Assembly: GCA_001599715.1 (NCBI GenBank)
Contig: BCHU01000001.1
Coordinates: 1,039,634-1,103,633 of the forward strand
DNA length: 64,000 nt
Direction: 5' to 3'
DNA from: Phaeotremella fagi
Taxonomy: Eukaryota; Basidiomycota; Tremellomycetes; Tremellales; Phaeotremellaceae
Positions 23,153 through 35,886 of the stretch are shown piece after piece. The position numbers were made by a program, and so were the translations under genes. A model generated the notes under the pieces. It ran no database searches. It had not been told where the DNA came from and worked only from the letters and a program-made list of their open reading frames with translations. Every line of letters starts with the position of its first letter. The first letter of the stretch is position 1.

Positions 23153-26100
23153 ATGGAGGCAAGAAGGCGAATGCCTTCATCCTCTGCATCAACTTCTTAC
23201 CACAACGAAGATACCCCCAAATCGTTAGGTCGTTCAAATGGTAATGATCTCAAAAGTGCTAGCTCAGGAAGTGTGACTCCAGGTATGGAACAGCTGGAGG
23301 ACGGTAAGTTCATCTTCTAGTCTCCTCGTGTCGATATGGGTATTTTTGGTGGGGTAGGGAGCATCCAGGCGTTTAAGAGCGACGTACATGTTGTCCAAAT
23401 GTTCAAAACGTACCCAACACCATTAAGTCCTTACTTTCGTCCATAAAATGAGCTGAGATGAGCTGGATGGAAGCGTAATGAGGTCAAAACTAACATGATC
23501 ACCACCTCTAGGCATACCTCGACGAGCAACGCGTGGAAAGAATCCGTTACCTCCAACAACAGGTCCATTATTCCCACCTCTACCTCCCAAACCACCCAAA
23601 AACTCTCCTAAATCATCTTCCAAAACCAAACCCGATTCTTCGAAATCTACCACAAATCCCCCAGCAAGTTCTCTAGCAATTTCAACGCCAGTAGACGATC
23701 CTGAACTTGAACTTGATCCTCAACCATCTTCATCGAGGTTGTCTACGCCTGAGAAACCAAATTTGGATGTGGAGATGGACATACCCAACACTAGTAATGC
23801 CAGTTTGACACCCCCACCTCCGAGTGAAGGTCAGGATGACCCTGAGGAAATCGATATTGGGGGAAATGAGGAGGAGGATGAGGATGATTGGGAAGCGTAC
23901 AGAAGGAATCGACGTGTCAAGGCTTTCCCCTCTAGGAACGTTGTCAAAATTGAACCTGAAGCTGAAGCTGAACAAAAACCTGATGTGGAAGATGGTCCTG
24001 TCAATGAAGGTGACGAAACACCCGTACCTCCGGTGGACGATTCGCTTGGAACGCCAACAGATGAATTTGCAGAATCATCAACAGCGTCTCGGAATACTAG
24101 AAAGAGACGAGGCGAGGGACAAATACTGATGGATGACCATCTTTTACCAAAGGAATTGAAAGAAACTGGTCGTGTCACTGGCAAGAGGGGTAGACCTAGT
24201 GGACCTCAAAACTTTGTTGAAGAACTTGATACACCCAAGGAAACTGTTACAGCCGACGCTGATGAAGAGGGAGACGAAGGTGAAGGTGTGTTGGATGGTG
24301 AACCTGAGATTGATGAGGCTGAGATGGATGAAAATGGGGAAGATGAAGATGAAGATCAGAGAGATGAAATCACTCGATGTGTTTGCGGATTAGAGAGTGA
24401 TGGTAAGTTGGGACAACAGGAAATGACTAATCTTGTATAGCTGCGTTGTTCATTCAGTGTGATACGTGTAACGTATGGCAACATGGTGGTTGTGTTGGTA
24501 TATGGGAAGACGAGGAAGTACCAGAAAGTGAGTTCAGAGTCGAACAAAATTCTAACATGTAGATTACTACTGTGAACAATGTAAACCTGAATTACACGCT
24601 GCTTTGTTGAAGTACATCAAAAGGAGACATCAGTGGGTGTAAAATGGTGATTCCAAACTAACACCTAGGGGTCCATTCATACCTCCATCCCCCGTAGATC
24701 TGAAAAAATACCATCCATCCACCGACAAACATCCACCTTCCCAATCCAAAATCTGGGATTCCCTCGAATCTGCCAACTCTACCAAAAATCGTCATCAACG
24801 TAAACCAAGTCCTGAACTCAAACCGAGTCCAGAAATCATCACAGATGCAAGGCGAGGAAGGCGGCCGCTTGGGAGGAATGAGAAATCTGTTTCTGTCGTG
24901 GAACCAGGTATCGACGGTAAACGACAAACGCATCGACGTAAAATATCAATCTCTGCGGCTTCCCCTTCCCCTGCTCGATCGTCATCTTCTCCCCAACCTC
25001 ATCACCCTACGAAACGTCGTAGTACGATGAATTCGCGGGATGCGGCTTATGAAGAGCAAGTCAGAGCTGCTTTGGAGGCCAGTAAAAAAGATTTAATTTC
25101 GCCTCAACCTGAATCGGAGAAACATCGGTTGGAAATTGGAGAGAATGATGAGGCTCTTGTTGTGGAGCCTGTGAGGAAAAAGAAGAAGGAAAAGGAAAGG
25201 GACAAGGAGAAGGAGAAAGATAAGGAGGACGTTGAGTTGGTTCAAGATGGAGAGGACAAGGAAGTGGATAAGGAAATGGACAAAGAGGATGATGCTGGTG
25301 AGTTACGTAGTACAAAACACCCTCTTATCCTTTTAGATGGTCATTTAAAACCTAAACACCCCAATCAATACACATATCGACCCAAAGTCCCAAATTCACA
25401 AACTGCTCAATCCCCTGCCAAACGAGCGACGGTTGCAACATCAACTCCAGTGCCTACTTTACCTCCCGCCCAGCACGATCATGGTACAAGACGTGCTGGT
25501 GTTATGGCCAACGCACCTGTGGTGTATTCAAACTCGATCAGTCATCTGAACTGGTATTTTCCAGATCATCTTTCATCCTTTTCAGATCTTCTTCCTACTC
25601 CAACACCCATTCCAATCGAAGTTCGTTCACCTAGAGTACTACCGTCACTACCCAGAAATCATTTCATCAACCAAAAATATGGACCGTTCTCTGAGGATCG
25701 TGATGAAGATAAGAAATTGGTGTTACCCGATGAAGTGTCATCAAGAGAACCGATTGGAGAACCAGCGATGCATATGGAACCACCAACTCGAGTCAAATAT
25801 CCATTAAAAAGGATCACTGTTGCGGAAATGAAGAAACGTGTGAGAAACGTTTTAGAATACGTTGGAAGAGTTCAATCAGAGGAAGGGAAACGGATTGAAA
25901 GATCTGCTCTAATAGGGATAAACGAATTTCAATTACCCCCAGCGGAAAGGACTTTTGATCAAGACGATGATCAAGATGAAATTTCGAAATTCGATCTAGA
26001 TCATTTACCTACGCCGCCTAGTTCGACCAGTCTTTTGGATGAACTGACGAGGGATTTGATCGCTTTCCAAGAAACTTTTCAGATCCCTGTTGGGAATGGA

Positions 26101-26643
26101 TTTTCATCGCCCATGCCACCGTCTTTACCTGTTTTCGGTAATCCATTGATTTTACCTACACCCTTGATTCCTGATAGTGAAACGATGGAGAGTGGACCTC
26201 AGGTGGATGGATTAGATCCAGAGGTAATTGAAACACAGGATCAGGATCAATCGCTCGAACAGGATAAACCAGAGATTGAATTGGTGACACCTATCGAGGG
26301 AGGGGAATTGATTCCTGTTGAAAATGGACCTGAAATCGAAGTCTACAGAGAAGGGTTGGTTGATAAAGTTGGGATCGAGGTTGCGGACGTTGGAGATGGT
26401 TTGATATCCGAGGAAAAGGAGGATGACGGTATGGCCATGGATATTGATGGTGAGGTTGAGAAGGGAGATCAAGTTGTGAATGGACATCAAGATGATTCGA
26501 ACGGTGTCATCGATGATACGACTTTAGAAGATGGTTCTCTGGACGTCGATCACAAAATCCACGTGGTGAATCTCAACGAAGATGACGCTGGGAAAGTTGG
26601 AGTTGATATCAAGATATTGGACAATTTTCCTGAGACTGTATAA
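23153..26643 (+). CDS. CTI6: PHD-finger protein, Cti6-like (Rpd3L complex)
   Basis: Exons 23153-23303, 23512-24402, 24441-24527, 24563-24638 and 24669-26643 give 1059 aa. The only folded domain evident is a PHD finger at about residues 341-395: TRCVCGLESD, LFIQCDTCNVWQHGGCVG, and NYYCEQCKPELH, giving C4-H-C3 spacing with the aromatic cage Trp in NVWQH. The sequence around it is close to yeast Cti6 and S. pombe relatives, which read H3K4me3 for the Rpd3L histone deacetylase complex. The flanks are highly acidic or Ser/Pro/Lys-rich and presumably disordered, with KKKKEKERDKEKEKDKED-like charged runs near residue 570. Introns fall inside the PHD finger, so it must be spliced to work. SET1, which writes H3K4me, lies further along the window. 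Assignment to Cti6 rather than another PHD protein is probable. Confidence 0.72.
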
Positions 26644-27105
26644 GTGTTAGTGGTTATTCAGGTTGATTCGTTTTTTAATAGTTCTTTTTGGAGATTCCAT
26701 GTTTTAGTCGCTGTCTGTGATAACTCAATAATCAAATGTATTAGAATCTTAATTCACATGTATGAGGTTTTGCATCGTTATTATCATAATTAGGTACTAA
26801 GTGACGAAGTGATCAAAGGGAACGTTCCTATGAAAACAGAAATCTATGGACGGAGGAGACTTTTGACTGGTTCTAACATAATTGTCCAAAGAGGGTTTTG
26901 ACAAACGAAACGATTATTAATGAAGTGGGAATTTGATACAAGATCGATTATGACACCAACTAGTACTCTGTGATATTTGGTTCCTAAGAAAGGGATACGG
27001 GTTGATTATTATATTACGATGAGAATGTCCGGTTTTGATACGTATTAAAGAACAGACAAAGAATTGTCCTAACCCTGACCAAGAAGCTTGGAAACTAAAT
27101 ACAAT
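26644..27105. other. Convergent spacer between PHD gene and chitin deacetylase
   Basis: 462 nt with two facing 3' ends and A/T-rich. No supported coding frame, no repeat; probably 3' UTRs and terminator signals of both genes. Confidence 0.5.
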
Positions 27106-28609
27106 CTATAAAACGACTAACGTGAAACCTAAAGCAGCAAATGCGAAGGATAAGAATGAGGTGGTAACGGTTGAGGAAGCGCTTGAAGCTTTTGACGAAG
27201 AGGCTGCAGCAGCTGAAGCTGATGAAGCTGATGAAGCGGATGTCGAAGATGCAGATTTGGTTGAAGATGAAATCAAAGTTGAGGAAACCATCGAACTTGA
27301 ACTTGAACTAGAGCTTGAACTGGAAGAAGCGAGTGAACCGTTATTGATCAAAGCTCCAGCGACTGTCATGTTGGTAACAGGACCGGTGTTTGTACTAGCA
27401 GCGTTGAGATACCAATCGAAACTGAACGCTTCAGCTACGTTCAACACTTTCCATCCTTTTTGTTTCATGATTGGGTATTCGGTCATGAAGACTGTTACGG
27501 TGTTGTCGTTGAGTTCGTGTTCTAGGAGACAAAGTCCTGGTGAGAGGTTGGGTGCGGATAACCAGTTGGTGATGGAGGCTTCGACACTTTGGAAAGTGTA
27601 CGCTGGGTTGTTTCCTATTGCCCAATCTCCGGAATCTGTTGTTGTCAGAATTTAACCTAATAGTTGTAGGTAGAACCACTTACCCTCATTCCATGTGACT
27701 GTTTTTAAACCAAAGACACCGGACGCAATAGCACGAACTCTGTTGTCGACATCTCCGTATGGTGGTCTCCAGAAGGCTGGTAATCGACCTCCATTAAGAT
27801 CACTGATGATTTGCATAGTCCAACCGAGTTCACCCAAAATTTGTTCGTTAGTCAACGTAGTCACTGATTCAAATTGTTAGTTTATGTTCAAGTTGATTGA
27901 TAGTTGGTGGACTCACTGTAAGGGTGAGACCAAGTGTGCACAGCTATATGTCCACCTGCATTAACTGCCGATTGCATCGTTGTTGGGTTACCAACGATGT
28001 TACCACCAATCATGAAATGTGTAGCATGAGTTGAGATGTTGTTTGTTGCCAAGAAATTATAAAGAGTCGGTGAAGATGCAGTGGGTCCATCGTCGAATGA
28101 AAGCTTGATGACAACTTCAGTCAAAGGATGACGACGACAAAAGAAAGTTTTGTTTACTCACGGCAACGACACCATCTGGCGGATACAAAACATCTGTAGT
28201 CGCATTACATTGATAAGTGTATGAACAGATTGTCGAGTCACCACCTGATTCTCCATTTGCATAAGTTGGATAACCGTTGGTGTTGGTTGAAGGACCAAAG
28301 GAAGGTAAACTGATACTAGCTAATTTTGCTGTCCAAGCTGAAGGTAGATTCGTCGTTGGGGGTGTTGTACCACTTGCAGGATAATTCGATGCAAAGTCTA
28401 AAGATAGACGTTAATGGTTAAATAAAGGAATGTTAGACTGCGGTGGTGGACTTACTAGGGTCTGATGGACTAGGTGCCCTTTTCATGAAGAGCTCAGCAA
28501 CGGGTGAATCTTCTGGTTGAAACCATATGTCATCTTTGATAGCGAGAGAAGGAGCAGCTGAAGCAGCAGTTAGAGATAGGATGGAAGCTATCAAGTGGAT
28601 GTTTAACAT
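27106..28609 (-). CDS. GPI-anchored chitin deacetylase (carbohydrate esterase 4)
   Basis: Exons 28609-28456, 28397-28162, 28103-27917, 27863-27684 and 27635-27106 give 428 aa. There is a signal peptide ([19 protein letters not shown]), then the NodB homology domain with the CE4 motifs in order: LSFDDGP (catalytic base Asp and metal Asp), AVHTWSHPY (metal His pair), RPPYGD (Arg and catalytic groove) and TVTWNED, then LLEHELN (final catalytic His region). The tail is a Ser-run stalk of about 80 residues and a hydrophobic end ([17 protein letters not shown]) that fits a GPI signal. The enzyme removes acetyl groups from chitin at the cell surface to form chitosan, as the Cda proteins do in Cryptococcus. 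Motif completeness implies activity; which paralogue it matches I cannot tell. Confidence 0.92.
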
Positions 28610-29667
28610 GATGGGGGTTGTTGATGTAAGAAGAAGAAATGAAATAATAAGATATTAAGTAACTAAGTGTCAACGTCGGCCTTCCTTTCCTTTCTGCTTT
28701 GATGTTTTGATGGGAATTCTCCTTTCCGTGCCTGGGCGCAAAAGAGACGGTAAAGACGGCAAAGCGGTGTAGATGATTGGTATTGAATCAACTAGATACA
28801 GAAGCTGTACTCCAACAGGCTGACCAAGGTCTATTTTTGGTTTCGAGTTGGAAAGACTAGTACGATTATTGAACAATGTAAGACCCAAAAAAAATGTTGA
28901 AGACCAGTTGTTTACGTTTTGTGGTTGTAACCAAGCCAAGAGATTTGTTGTTGTTGTGTTTGATAAATTCCTTTCCGCACCAAATTACGACTACCTAACT
29001 CACTTGTACGATAGAATCGAATAAGGATGTCGTTAAATATCCGCTACCTTCGATACCAAAAGTGACTTGTCCTATCTATCGACCAACGATGAAATAAATC
29101 AATATCTAGAATGCTGTGTTTATGTGTTTATACCTTGGTACATCCTATCCCATATGGGACATGCCACATGTTTCCGTACAAAGTACAGCCACAACAAGCT
29201 AAAACCATTGTAAGCCCTGAATGCCCTGAACAAGCTGCACAATCTGACCCTTATCTCCTTCGGCTTCAGATTCAATTCTTCGGTACTTACGTAACTGAAT
29301 CAAGCGGGGTCAAATAGTGAGTGGGGAGCAGTGGAAGTGGGGTTCACCCTGGTAGCAACACGAAATAGGGTTAGTTGGGACCATATGGGCTGTGTACAGC
29401 TGGGATTTATCACTGTGTGATACGTTGTATTTGTTTCTCATCTAAGATTACCCATCTTGCTGTCTCTTGATGTCAATACTGTACGTATGACTAGGCAGAA
29501 TCAAGATGCATAAATTCAGCGTTGGAGCAATTGCGTGACTGAGGCTATGATTGCTAAAAAATTCTGGTTTCTTATCAACCAGGGTACATCTGAGATTTCT
29601 GATTTACAAAAGAAAGCAGATCAATTTACCATCGAATTCGAATTTATCAGAATTGAAAAAGAACCTT
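28610..29667. other. Intergenic region, start of the accessory segment
   Basis: 1058 nt between the chitin deacetylase start and the transporter 3' end. Open frames here (28670-28939 minus, 29111-29317 plus) resemble nothing and have no splice-linked partners. A perfect 12-nt palindrome TCCCATATGGGA occurs at about 29148-29159, and CCATATGG again near 29379-29386. No gene supported. Confidence 0.5.
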
Positions 29668-31895
29668 TTAAGGCATGTATCGGAACCCAATGGCTTTCTC
29701 AGCAAGATCTCCAGTCTCCATCAATGTTCCTGGAACGAGCTGATTCAATGACTGTCAGTCATACCCTAAATTGCGACCTGAGCACTTACAGGACCTTCAA
29801 CAGCGTCACGTCGTCTGTTTTCACGTTTGATCAAGAACCAATGAAGGAATAGGACTGGCAAACCAAAAATACCGATACCCTGTGTTTGTGTGTTTGTGTC
29901 AATACGAGGATCATTTACAGTAGGTCTGTCAAACTCACCAAGCATATCGCAGTTCCTTGAGTATATTTAGGACCTTGACTAGCTGGGAAAACGTAACCAG
30001 ATGCAATACTAAGGGAGACAAGGTTAGTGATGATGTAAAAAAGGTGTCAGGACACCCACGCTAAGGCTTGAGCAGCAGCAACCATGATGCCAATATGACA
30101 AGCTCTCTTGGTCTCGTTTCCAGCATTCTCCGCCACCCAGGTAAGATGTAAAGGAATGGGGACTAGGGGGAAAGATCAGCTAAGAAGAGGAATAGAACGC
30201 AGTCGGTGGACTCACTTGCACATCCGATTTGAGCGAAAACAAGACCTGCGTAACGTGCGCCGTGAACGGATGGATCGGTACCCAGAAGAATCGAGAAACC
30301 GAGAATGGCAAACAGATAGCCAACACCGACAAATGCTGCTCTACATCTGAAGTAATCTGCCGCACGGGAGGTGACCAAGATCATCTACAGGAGGAAGAAA
30401 TTAAAAGAGGTCTCTAATGCTGCGAACAAAACTCACAAGCATGGCAGAAAGATAACATGGTAAGCTGAGGCTTATCAGAGACGGTACCACGGTAAGATTC
30501 GTCCAACAACTTACGTGAGAAGTTGCGCTTGAGCACCAGTGTAGCCTAGTTCTAATATTAAAGTAGGTAGGAAAGCTCCTACGACCGCACCGGTGAAGAT
30601 CGATATACCATAGGTAATGGTGGCTACGATGTGGTTAGATGTCGAAGAACTTGTGAAGACATACGAAGAATAAGTCTGATATCGTAAAACGATTCCAAGA
30701 CATGTTTCCAGTTGATCGCCACAGAGTCTTTACCGGCTTCAGGAGCTTTTCGAGAGATAGCTAGTAATATGTTTTACTAACGAAGAACGAGGGCAATGAC
30801 AGAATTACTCACCGAATTCACGTTCTTCTTCGTTCAATATCTTGGTGGTGGATAGATGCGATGGGAGGATCAACAACGAGAAGATCCCCAAAGCCATTGT
30901 GGCAGCACCCTCAATGAGATACAATAGCTTCCACGGTTGGATAGGATAAGTCCCACTTGAAAGACCGAAAGAGATCTAGCGATGGCTTAACAACCTATGC
31001 AATGCGATGGGTGACACGACTCACGAGACCGTTAATAACACCACTATGCAAAAGGAGGTAAGTTAAATACCAACCAGAGGAAAATCTGATTCTACTCACC
31101 TCAAGTTGGAGGAGCACTGCCAAATAGCCAACCTAAAGGCTAGTTCATCTCTTAAATACCAACGGGAGATGTAAAATGGAATAACGGGACCGAACCCAGC
31201 CTCTTTTTGGGGATCAACACGGTGAATTCCTGGAATTGTATTCAGCGACTCACCTCCGACTCCTATCAAGAGTCGAGTTCCAGTTGCAGCAGCCCAGGTG
31301 TTAGTAGCGGCAGTGAGAGCTGCAGCAGCACCCCAGAAGATAGCGCCTACAGCCATGACAATATTGGTTCTGAAGCGTTTACCGACCAAACTTCCAGGAA
31401 TAACTAATAACAGTCAGTATCGAGAAAAAACTGTGGTGCAGAATGTTGGAAACTCGATTACTCACGAAATGCAACATATCCAATGAAATAAGAACCATTC
31501 ATAAGTGCATAGTTTGAACCAGTAGGATCACCACCGAAATCTGTAACGATTCCCAAGATTTTGGCGTTTCCCAAATTCCCTTTATCTGGAGACGACGTCA
31601 GTGCCACTTTAACAAAGTCAAGTGGATACTAACCAAGTTGTGCAACAATATAAATAGCTGTACAAATTGGTAAAACCCACAAGTCGAACTGTAGACAGAG
31701 TTAGTGGTCATCTCAAAGTAGATAGAGTATACGACTGACCTTTCGTACAACACGTTTGGTCATTTTTTTGTAGTACTCGGAGCTGACATCTTGAACGGGA
31801 TTCAACTCTGGTACAGAAACCCCCTGCTCCTTGTCATTCTCGTTCATGATGACCTCTTCCTTAAAGTCAAGTTGATGATCATGCTTTGTAGACAT
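29668..31895 (-). CDS. MFS transporter, Dal5/anion:cation symporter family
   Basis: Fifteen exons (31895-31740, 31688-31634, 31585-31466, 31403-31254, 31202-31100, 31043-31025, 30975-30813, 30760-30665, 30623-30515, 30464-30437, 30384-30216, 30162-30060, 30008-29939, 29879-29790, 29739-29668) give 500 aa. Visible family features: cytosolic start, FDLWVLPICTAIYIVAQLDKGN with the D-K-x-N element of TM1, YFIGYVAF, the RLLIGVGEAGFGPVIPFYISRWY block after TM4, and SGYVFPASQGPKY plus NRRRDAVEG near the end. This is the Dal5-type family that moves anionic nutrients such as allantoate, nicotinate, pantothenate or organic acids across the plasma membrane. An exon of 19 nt (31043-31025) is included. 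It is the outer member of a run of metabolic genes and shares a 350-nt divergent promoter with the esterase. Confidence 0.85.
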
Positions 31896-32245
31896 GTTGC
31901 TGTACTTGCTGTTTTGTTGATGAGAGAATATCAGAGGGACAAAGTGGACTCCTATTTATGTATAAAGCTATTCCATTTTCAAGTCCGGATCGGAGACTGC
32001 CCCTCATTGTCTATTCTGGGGTTCGTGGGGTCACGTTCTTTCGAAGACCCCTCCATGATCGAGTTCTTTAGCTGCTTCCCTCCTTAAATTGCTCACGGCA
32101 GCTGTCCCGGCAGAAAAAAATAGTCAGATGACCCAAAAATGGCCTAAAAAATCCATCGGACTTGCTATGGAGCTCCTTGCTCCATTCCGGAATCAGGCCC
32201 AATAAAGACTTGGATTCGACAACAACCAAGCTTCAACATCGAACT
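31896..32245. promoter_or_regulatory. Divergent promoter region, transporter / esterase
   Basis: A 350-nt spacer. It contains short CGG-type half-sites (TCCGGATCGGAGA near 31985, GGCAGAA and TCCGG near 32110-32192), the kind of triplets bound by Zn2Cys6 proteins; spacing is irregular, so this is suggestive only. Confidence 0.35.
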
Positions 32246-33185
32246 ATGCCCATTGCAACTGATACCGCTCGCTCTCCACCATCATGGTTGCTGGACGCAC
32301 CAATGGGTCATCTCACTCTACAACTCTTGACGGGTTCGACTGCTGCTGTAACTTGTGCTAAATATCCCATTGCTTCTTATTACCTGTACCTGCCAACTTC
32401 CCATCCTTTCAGTGGTCAACTCGTAGGAAGAATCGCTGATCACAACAGCTTTCGACTTCCAGTTGTGGTAGTCGTCCACGGAAGCGGAAGAGACGCTGCG
32501 GCTGAACGAGACAGATGGGTCAGTTTCGCTGAGGAACATCAGTGTGTCATCATTTCACCGCTATACCCAGTCGATATAGGTGTGAGTTGAGACCGAAAGA
32601 ATGAGCGATACTGACGGCCAAAAGACTCTTGATGGAGTAGACAACTATAAGAGACTCGCTTATAACAGACTTGGATCCACCGAGACACTTTACTTTGACG
32701 AGATCATGCTTCAAATCTTGGAAGAAGTAGCAGACAATTGGGGCTCCGTCGACATCTCACAAGTATCCATGACAGGTTTCTCCGGAGGTGGTCAATTCGT
32801 TCATCGATTCTTCTACCTACATCCGGATAGACTACGATCAGTCAGTATTGGAGCACCAGGAAACGCTACCTACATCGACACCTCATTACCCTGGCCAATA
32901 GGTACAGCGGACGTCAGCGACATTTTCAAAGGCAAAACAGTCGATATCGAGCGTCTTCAAAAAGTCCCCACTCAGCTGTTCATCGGTTCAGCAGATTTAT
33001 ACCATCCTGTCAATTACGAAGGTAAACCTGGTCCATTATCTCGTTATGGAGTTCTCAAGAAGCTTTCACAAAACTTTACTGAACTTGACATCTCTCATCA
33101 ATTTGACGAAGAGGAGGGAATCGCTCATAACGGCGAAAAACTTTTACATCTCCTTCAACCGTTCGTGCTTCAACATTTGCGGTGA
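32246..33185 (+). CDS. Esterase-like alpha/beta hydrolase (PHB-depolymerase type)
   Basis: Exons 32246-32581 and 32625-33185 give 298 aa; an in-frame ATG at 32162 could add 28 residues. The fold is shown by PVVVVVHGSGRDAAAERDRW (oxyanion strand and HGxx), then CVIISPLYP, then the nucleophile elbow TGFSGGGQFVHRF (G-F-S-G-G), PTQLFIGSADLYHP (acid strand) and a late His in GIAHNGEKLLHLL. The arrangement resembles poly(3-hydroxybutyrate) depolymerase and acetyl/feruloyl-esterase-like hydrolases. There is no signal peptide, so it is probably cytosolic. It sits head-to-head with an organic-anion-type transporter and tail-to-tail with a Zn2Cys6 regulator, which suggests a step that hydrolyses an imported ester or amide. 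Substrate unknown. Confidence 0.72.
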
Positions 33186-33311
33186 GTGTTTGGCTCAAAA
33201 TTCTGCTGGAAACCTGCTGATATGAGCTGTAGAGGTTAGTTAGAGTTTTTGTCAGGTGTGATAATTTGTAGATCTCATAGATCAGATGCATAAATTTGCC
33301 TCGAAACTACT

Positions 33312-35685
33312 TCAAATGGTAACCTCTCCGTTCAGCAAATCCTGTATCCAAGCTTCGAAGTCCAAATTACTCATCCCTTGCGGGGCACTAGAACTATTTT
33401 CAAAGTGCGATGTTAAATCGGTAGCATCAGCGTTAAAGGTGACAAGACCTGTGTTATCTGTTGGAAACTCATTCCACTGAAGGGGTACAAGATCGCTGGA
33501 TGAGCTCGAAACACCAGCGAGACTGATATCCGCTTTCAAGCATAGTTTTCGAACTTTTTGTAGCAGAACTTTGACTCTTCCTAGAGGAGACTCGGCATAG
33601 ATTAGCTCCATGACCTCAGCACCTAGCTGTATGTATTGTTTACAGTGCAAAGCTAAGGAACAAGTTGGACGACGTATAACAGTGGCTGTCACACAAGCCA
33701 ATCCTCCAAACAAGTCCATAGCATTGGACTGTAGAAGTTATCAGTTGTGTCATGCTGTACTCCACTTACCGCCCATCGTACACATTTTGGTTGTATTTGG
33801 TAGAGAGCATAAATCAGATTTATGAGATTACTGGAAGCCTCCAGAATGACGGCTAAGAAACTTGGAGCCAACGGTCCAGATAAAGGATCTCCTCGTAACG
33901 ACATGGTGAAAGCTGAGCGGTGGACATACACTGGTAGTATTAAAGGGGAACACTATTTGAAGGAATACACTGACATATTGCATTATTGAACAGGATGGCT
34001 AAACGAACTTGTTGGAGTTTGAGCACGAGTGGGATCCCCTCGTCGGCAATGACAGAAGAAACCTTGTAGCTGGAAGAGGTTCGTGAACAGGGGTCAGCGT
34101 CTACGAGGTCTCTATCAAGACTCCGTATTGTTGTTGAGGTACATCGAAGATGTTCAGGTAACCTCATGTCGTATTCACGGAAACTCTTATCGGCAGCCAG
34201 AACCGCTTGAAATGTATAAGTAAAATTTTGAGTAGCACCTTACCTTCGTACGATTGTCCGGATCGAGCTATTTTCTCCAGAGAATCACTGACAACAACTT
34301 GAAGATCCCACTTCCACCATAAAAACGAGAGAGGACTTAGAGTACTGGGTTTGGCGGTGTCACATGTCGATGGTATGGACAGTGGTAATCCAAAGGAGAA
34401 ACTCTGCGATTCATGAGTCGGTTGAACAAAGCGAGAGCCTTACATGAATCCTTTCCAATTGACATATCTCCCACCATATTCTTCGTCGATTATCAAGATT
34501 TGGCTGTTCAAGATTCCACCACGCTCCGTCTGGAAAGTTAGAGTGCAAATCTATTTCATGACCGACCTCGATGAAAACCCGCCGCCATTCCCATTCTAAG
34601 CATAAGACCCACAAAAACATACAACTCGTCCGATCGACCATCTTCGTTAAGTAAATAACCGCAGATCAGATGCATAGTAGCTAAACTGGCGACTGAGACG
34701 TTCTTCAAAAACTCGCCTAATGATAGACAGGCTCTTGCGCAAGCATAGTAACATGATCCAGCATCTGCTCTAGAAGTTCGCTCGGGATTGAGAAGTCCAC
34801 TAAGTGCCAAGACGGCAAAGACTAACGCAAGTCTGTGTGGATCGACGTTTCGATTTTCAGAATAGACTTCTTCATATAGTTCCGAAAAGAATGACCGAGT
34901 GAAAGGTTCGAATCTGAAGAGTGGTGAGACTTAACAAGCTTATCGCGGGAGAACCAACCTACCTCCAGCACGTCAACTCCCAATATTCATGAACCAACTT
35001 CTCAGCTTCTTCCTTTGAAGGAAGATATTCGAGTATTTTGTTCAACGTGTTTCTAAAAGTTGTGGGATCTTGGTTTTCCAACGGCCAACCAGCCCTGAGT
35101 ACTGGGTCAATTGACAGAGGTAAAGGTTGAGAAAGACCGCCGTCGTCATCCATGTCGTCGTCACTTCCTTCCGGCGATGAGATTCGATGGGCCGCAGCTG
35201 TGAGACCGTAGAATCGACTGTTACCACTTTGTTTGAGTCTCAATCGACCAACAGACTCTGTGACTTCTGGTAATGGTAAACCTGAAGTCGAATTAGACAT
35301 ATGTAGAGGAGAGATTGATGGAGACGGGGATGGTAACCTCAAACTCTGCCTGGACGTGGATAACAGAGTGGGAGGAGAGAATGATGCCGAACTCGATTGG
35401 TGAGCTCGAAGCAAGTCTTCTAGTTGACTGATACGCCCCTGTAGTTGTTGAATCTGAGTCTTCTTGGGTGGTGCAGACGAAGACACTTTCGTCGGACAAA
35501 GATGTGAAATCCCTCGTCGAACGCATTCTGAACACGGCCATTTTCGATCACCTTGAGTCGTCAGCTCGGTATCCGATTTAGTAAAGCCTACATCTCAACT
35601 TCAACCTTCTACATTCTTCGCAATTCAATTTTTTGCTTTTAGAAGGTCCTGATCCTGGACTAAGTGAGATACTGGTATAAGACAT
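33312..35685 (-). CDS. Zn2Cys6 transcription factor 1 of the metabolic cluster
   Basis: Eight exons (35685-35592, 35551-34963, 34913-34567, 34529-34444, 34403-34244, 34205-33975, 33930-33770, 33728-33312) give 694 aa. The binuclear zinc cluster at residues 20-47 has C-x2-C-x6-C-x5-C-x2-C-x6-C spacing (CEECRRLKLRC, then DRKWPCSEC, then VRRGISHLC); intron 1 cuts through it, so an unspliced reading misses the first half. A coiled coil (QIQQLQGRISQLEDLLRAH) for dimerisation follows. The fungal_trans middle homology region spans about 200-480, with RMGMAAGFHRDGAWWNL and RRRIWWEICQLERIH. The GLHRD-type motif and basic clusters indicate a nuclear regulator. Its 200-nt upstream spacer is shared with the aldolase, making the aldolase a likely target. 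Confidence 0.88.
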
Positions 35686-35886
35686 GGCCTTTGAACAAGA
35701 TTAAACTCTGGTTGAAATCAGTAATGCCGATTATACTGGTATGGAGAAGTCCGAGGTGGATCTCCTTAAACGTCAGCTGATGATTTATTTTCGGATGCTG
35801 ACCGAACAGTCGCAATACCAGGTATATAAAGGGGCATCTGTGCAACGATCCATCTCTATCCCAGTCACAGAAACCCACCATACACA
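35686..35886. promoter_or_regulatory. Shared promoter, Zn2Cys6 factor 1 / aldolase
   Basis: A 201-nt divergent spacer. Toward the aldolase there is TATATAAAG (35822-35830), a plausible TATA element about 57 nt before its ATG. A CGGATGCTGACCGA element at 35792-35805 is a partial inverted CGG pair (CGG...CCG), as used by Zn2Cys6 dimers. Confidence 0.45.

Noticed and set aside
27035..27655. 206-codon acidic plus-strand frame
   Set aside because: Its Glu/Ala/Asp runs are the reverse of the Ser-rich stalk and tail of the chitin deacetylase.
28670..28939. 89-codon minus-strand frame upstream of the chitin deacetylase
   Set aside because: No homology seen and it sits in the presumed promoter of the deacetylase gene.
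29148..29159. TCCCATATGGGA palindrome as an operator or element end
   Set aside because: Perfect but short; no target-site duplication, no second end and no adjacent gene start.
29535..29852. 105-codon plus-strand frame beside the Dal5-type transporter
   Set aside because: Overlaps the last two transporter exons on the other strand, whose in-frame splice chain is convincing.
31096..31254. Read-through of the intron 31203-31253 in the Dal5-type transporter (open frame without stop)
   Set aside because: The unspliced reading inserts 17 foreign residues between GVG and EAGFGP, a block that is contiguous in the family; GTGAGT and AAAAAG borders fit splicing.
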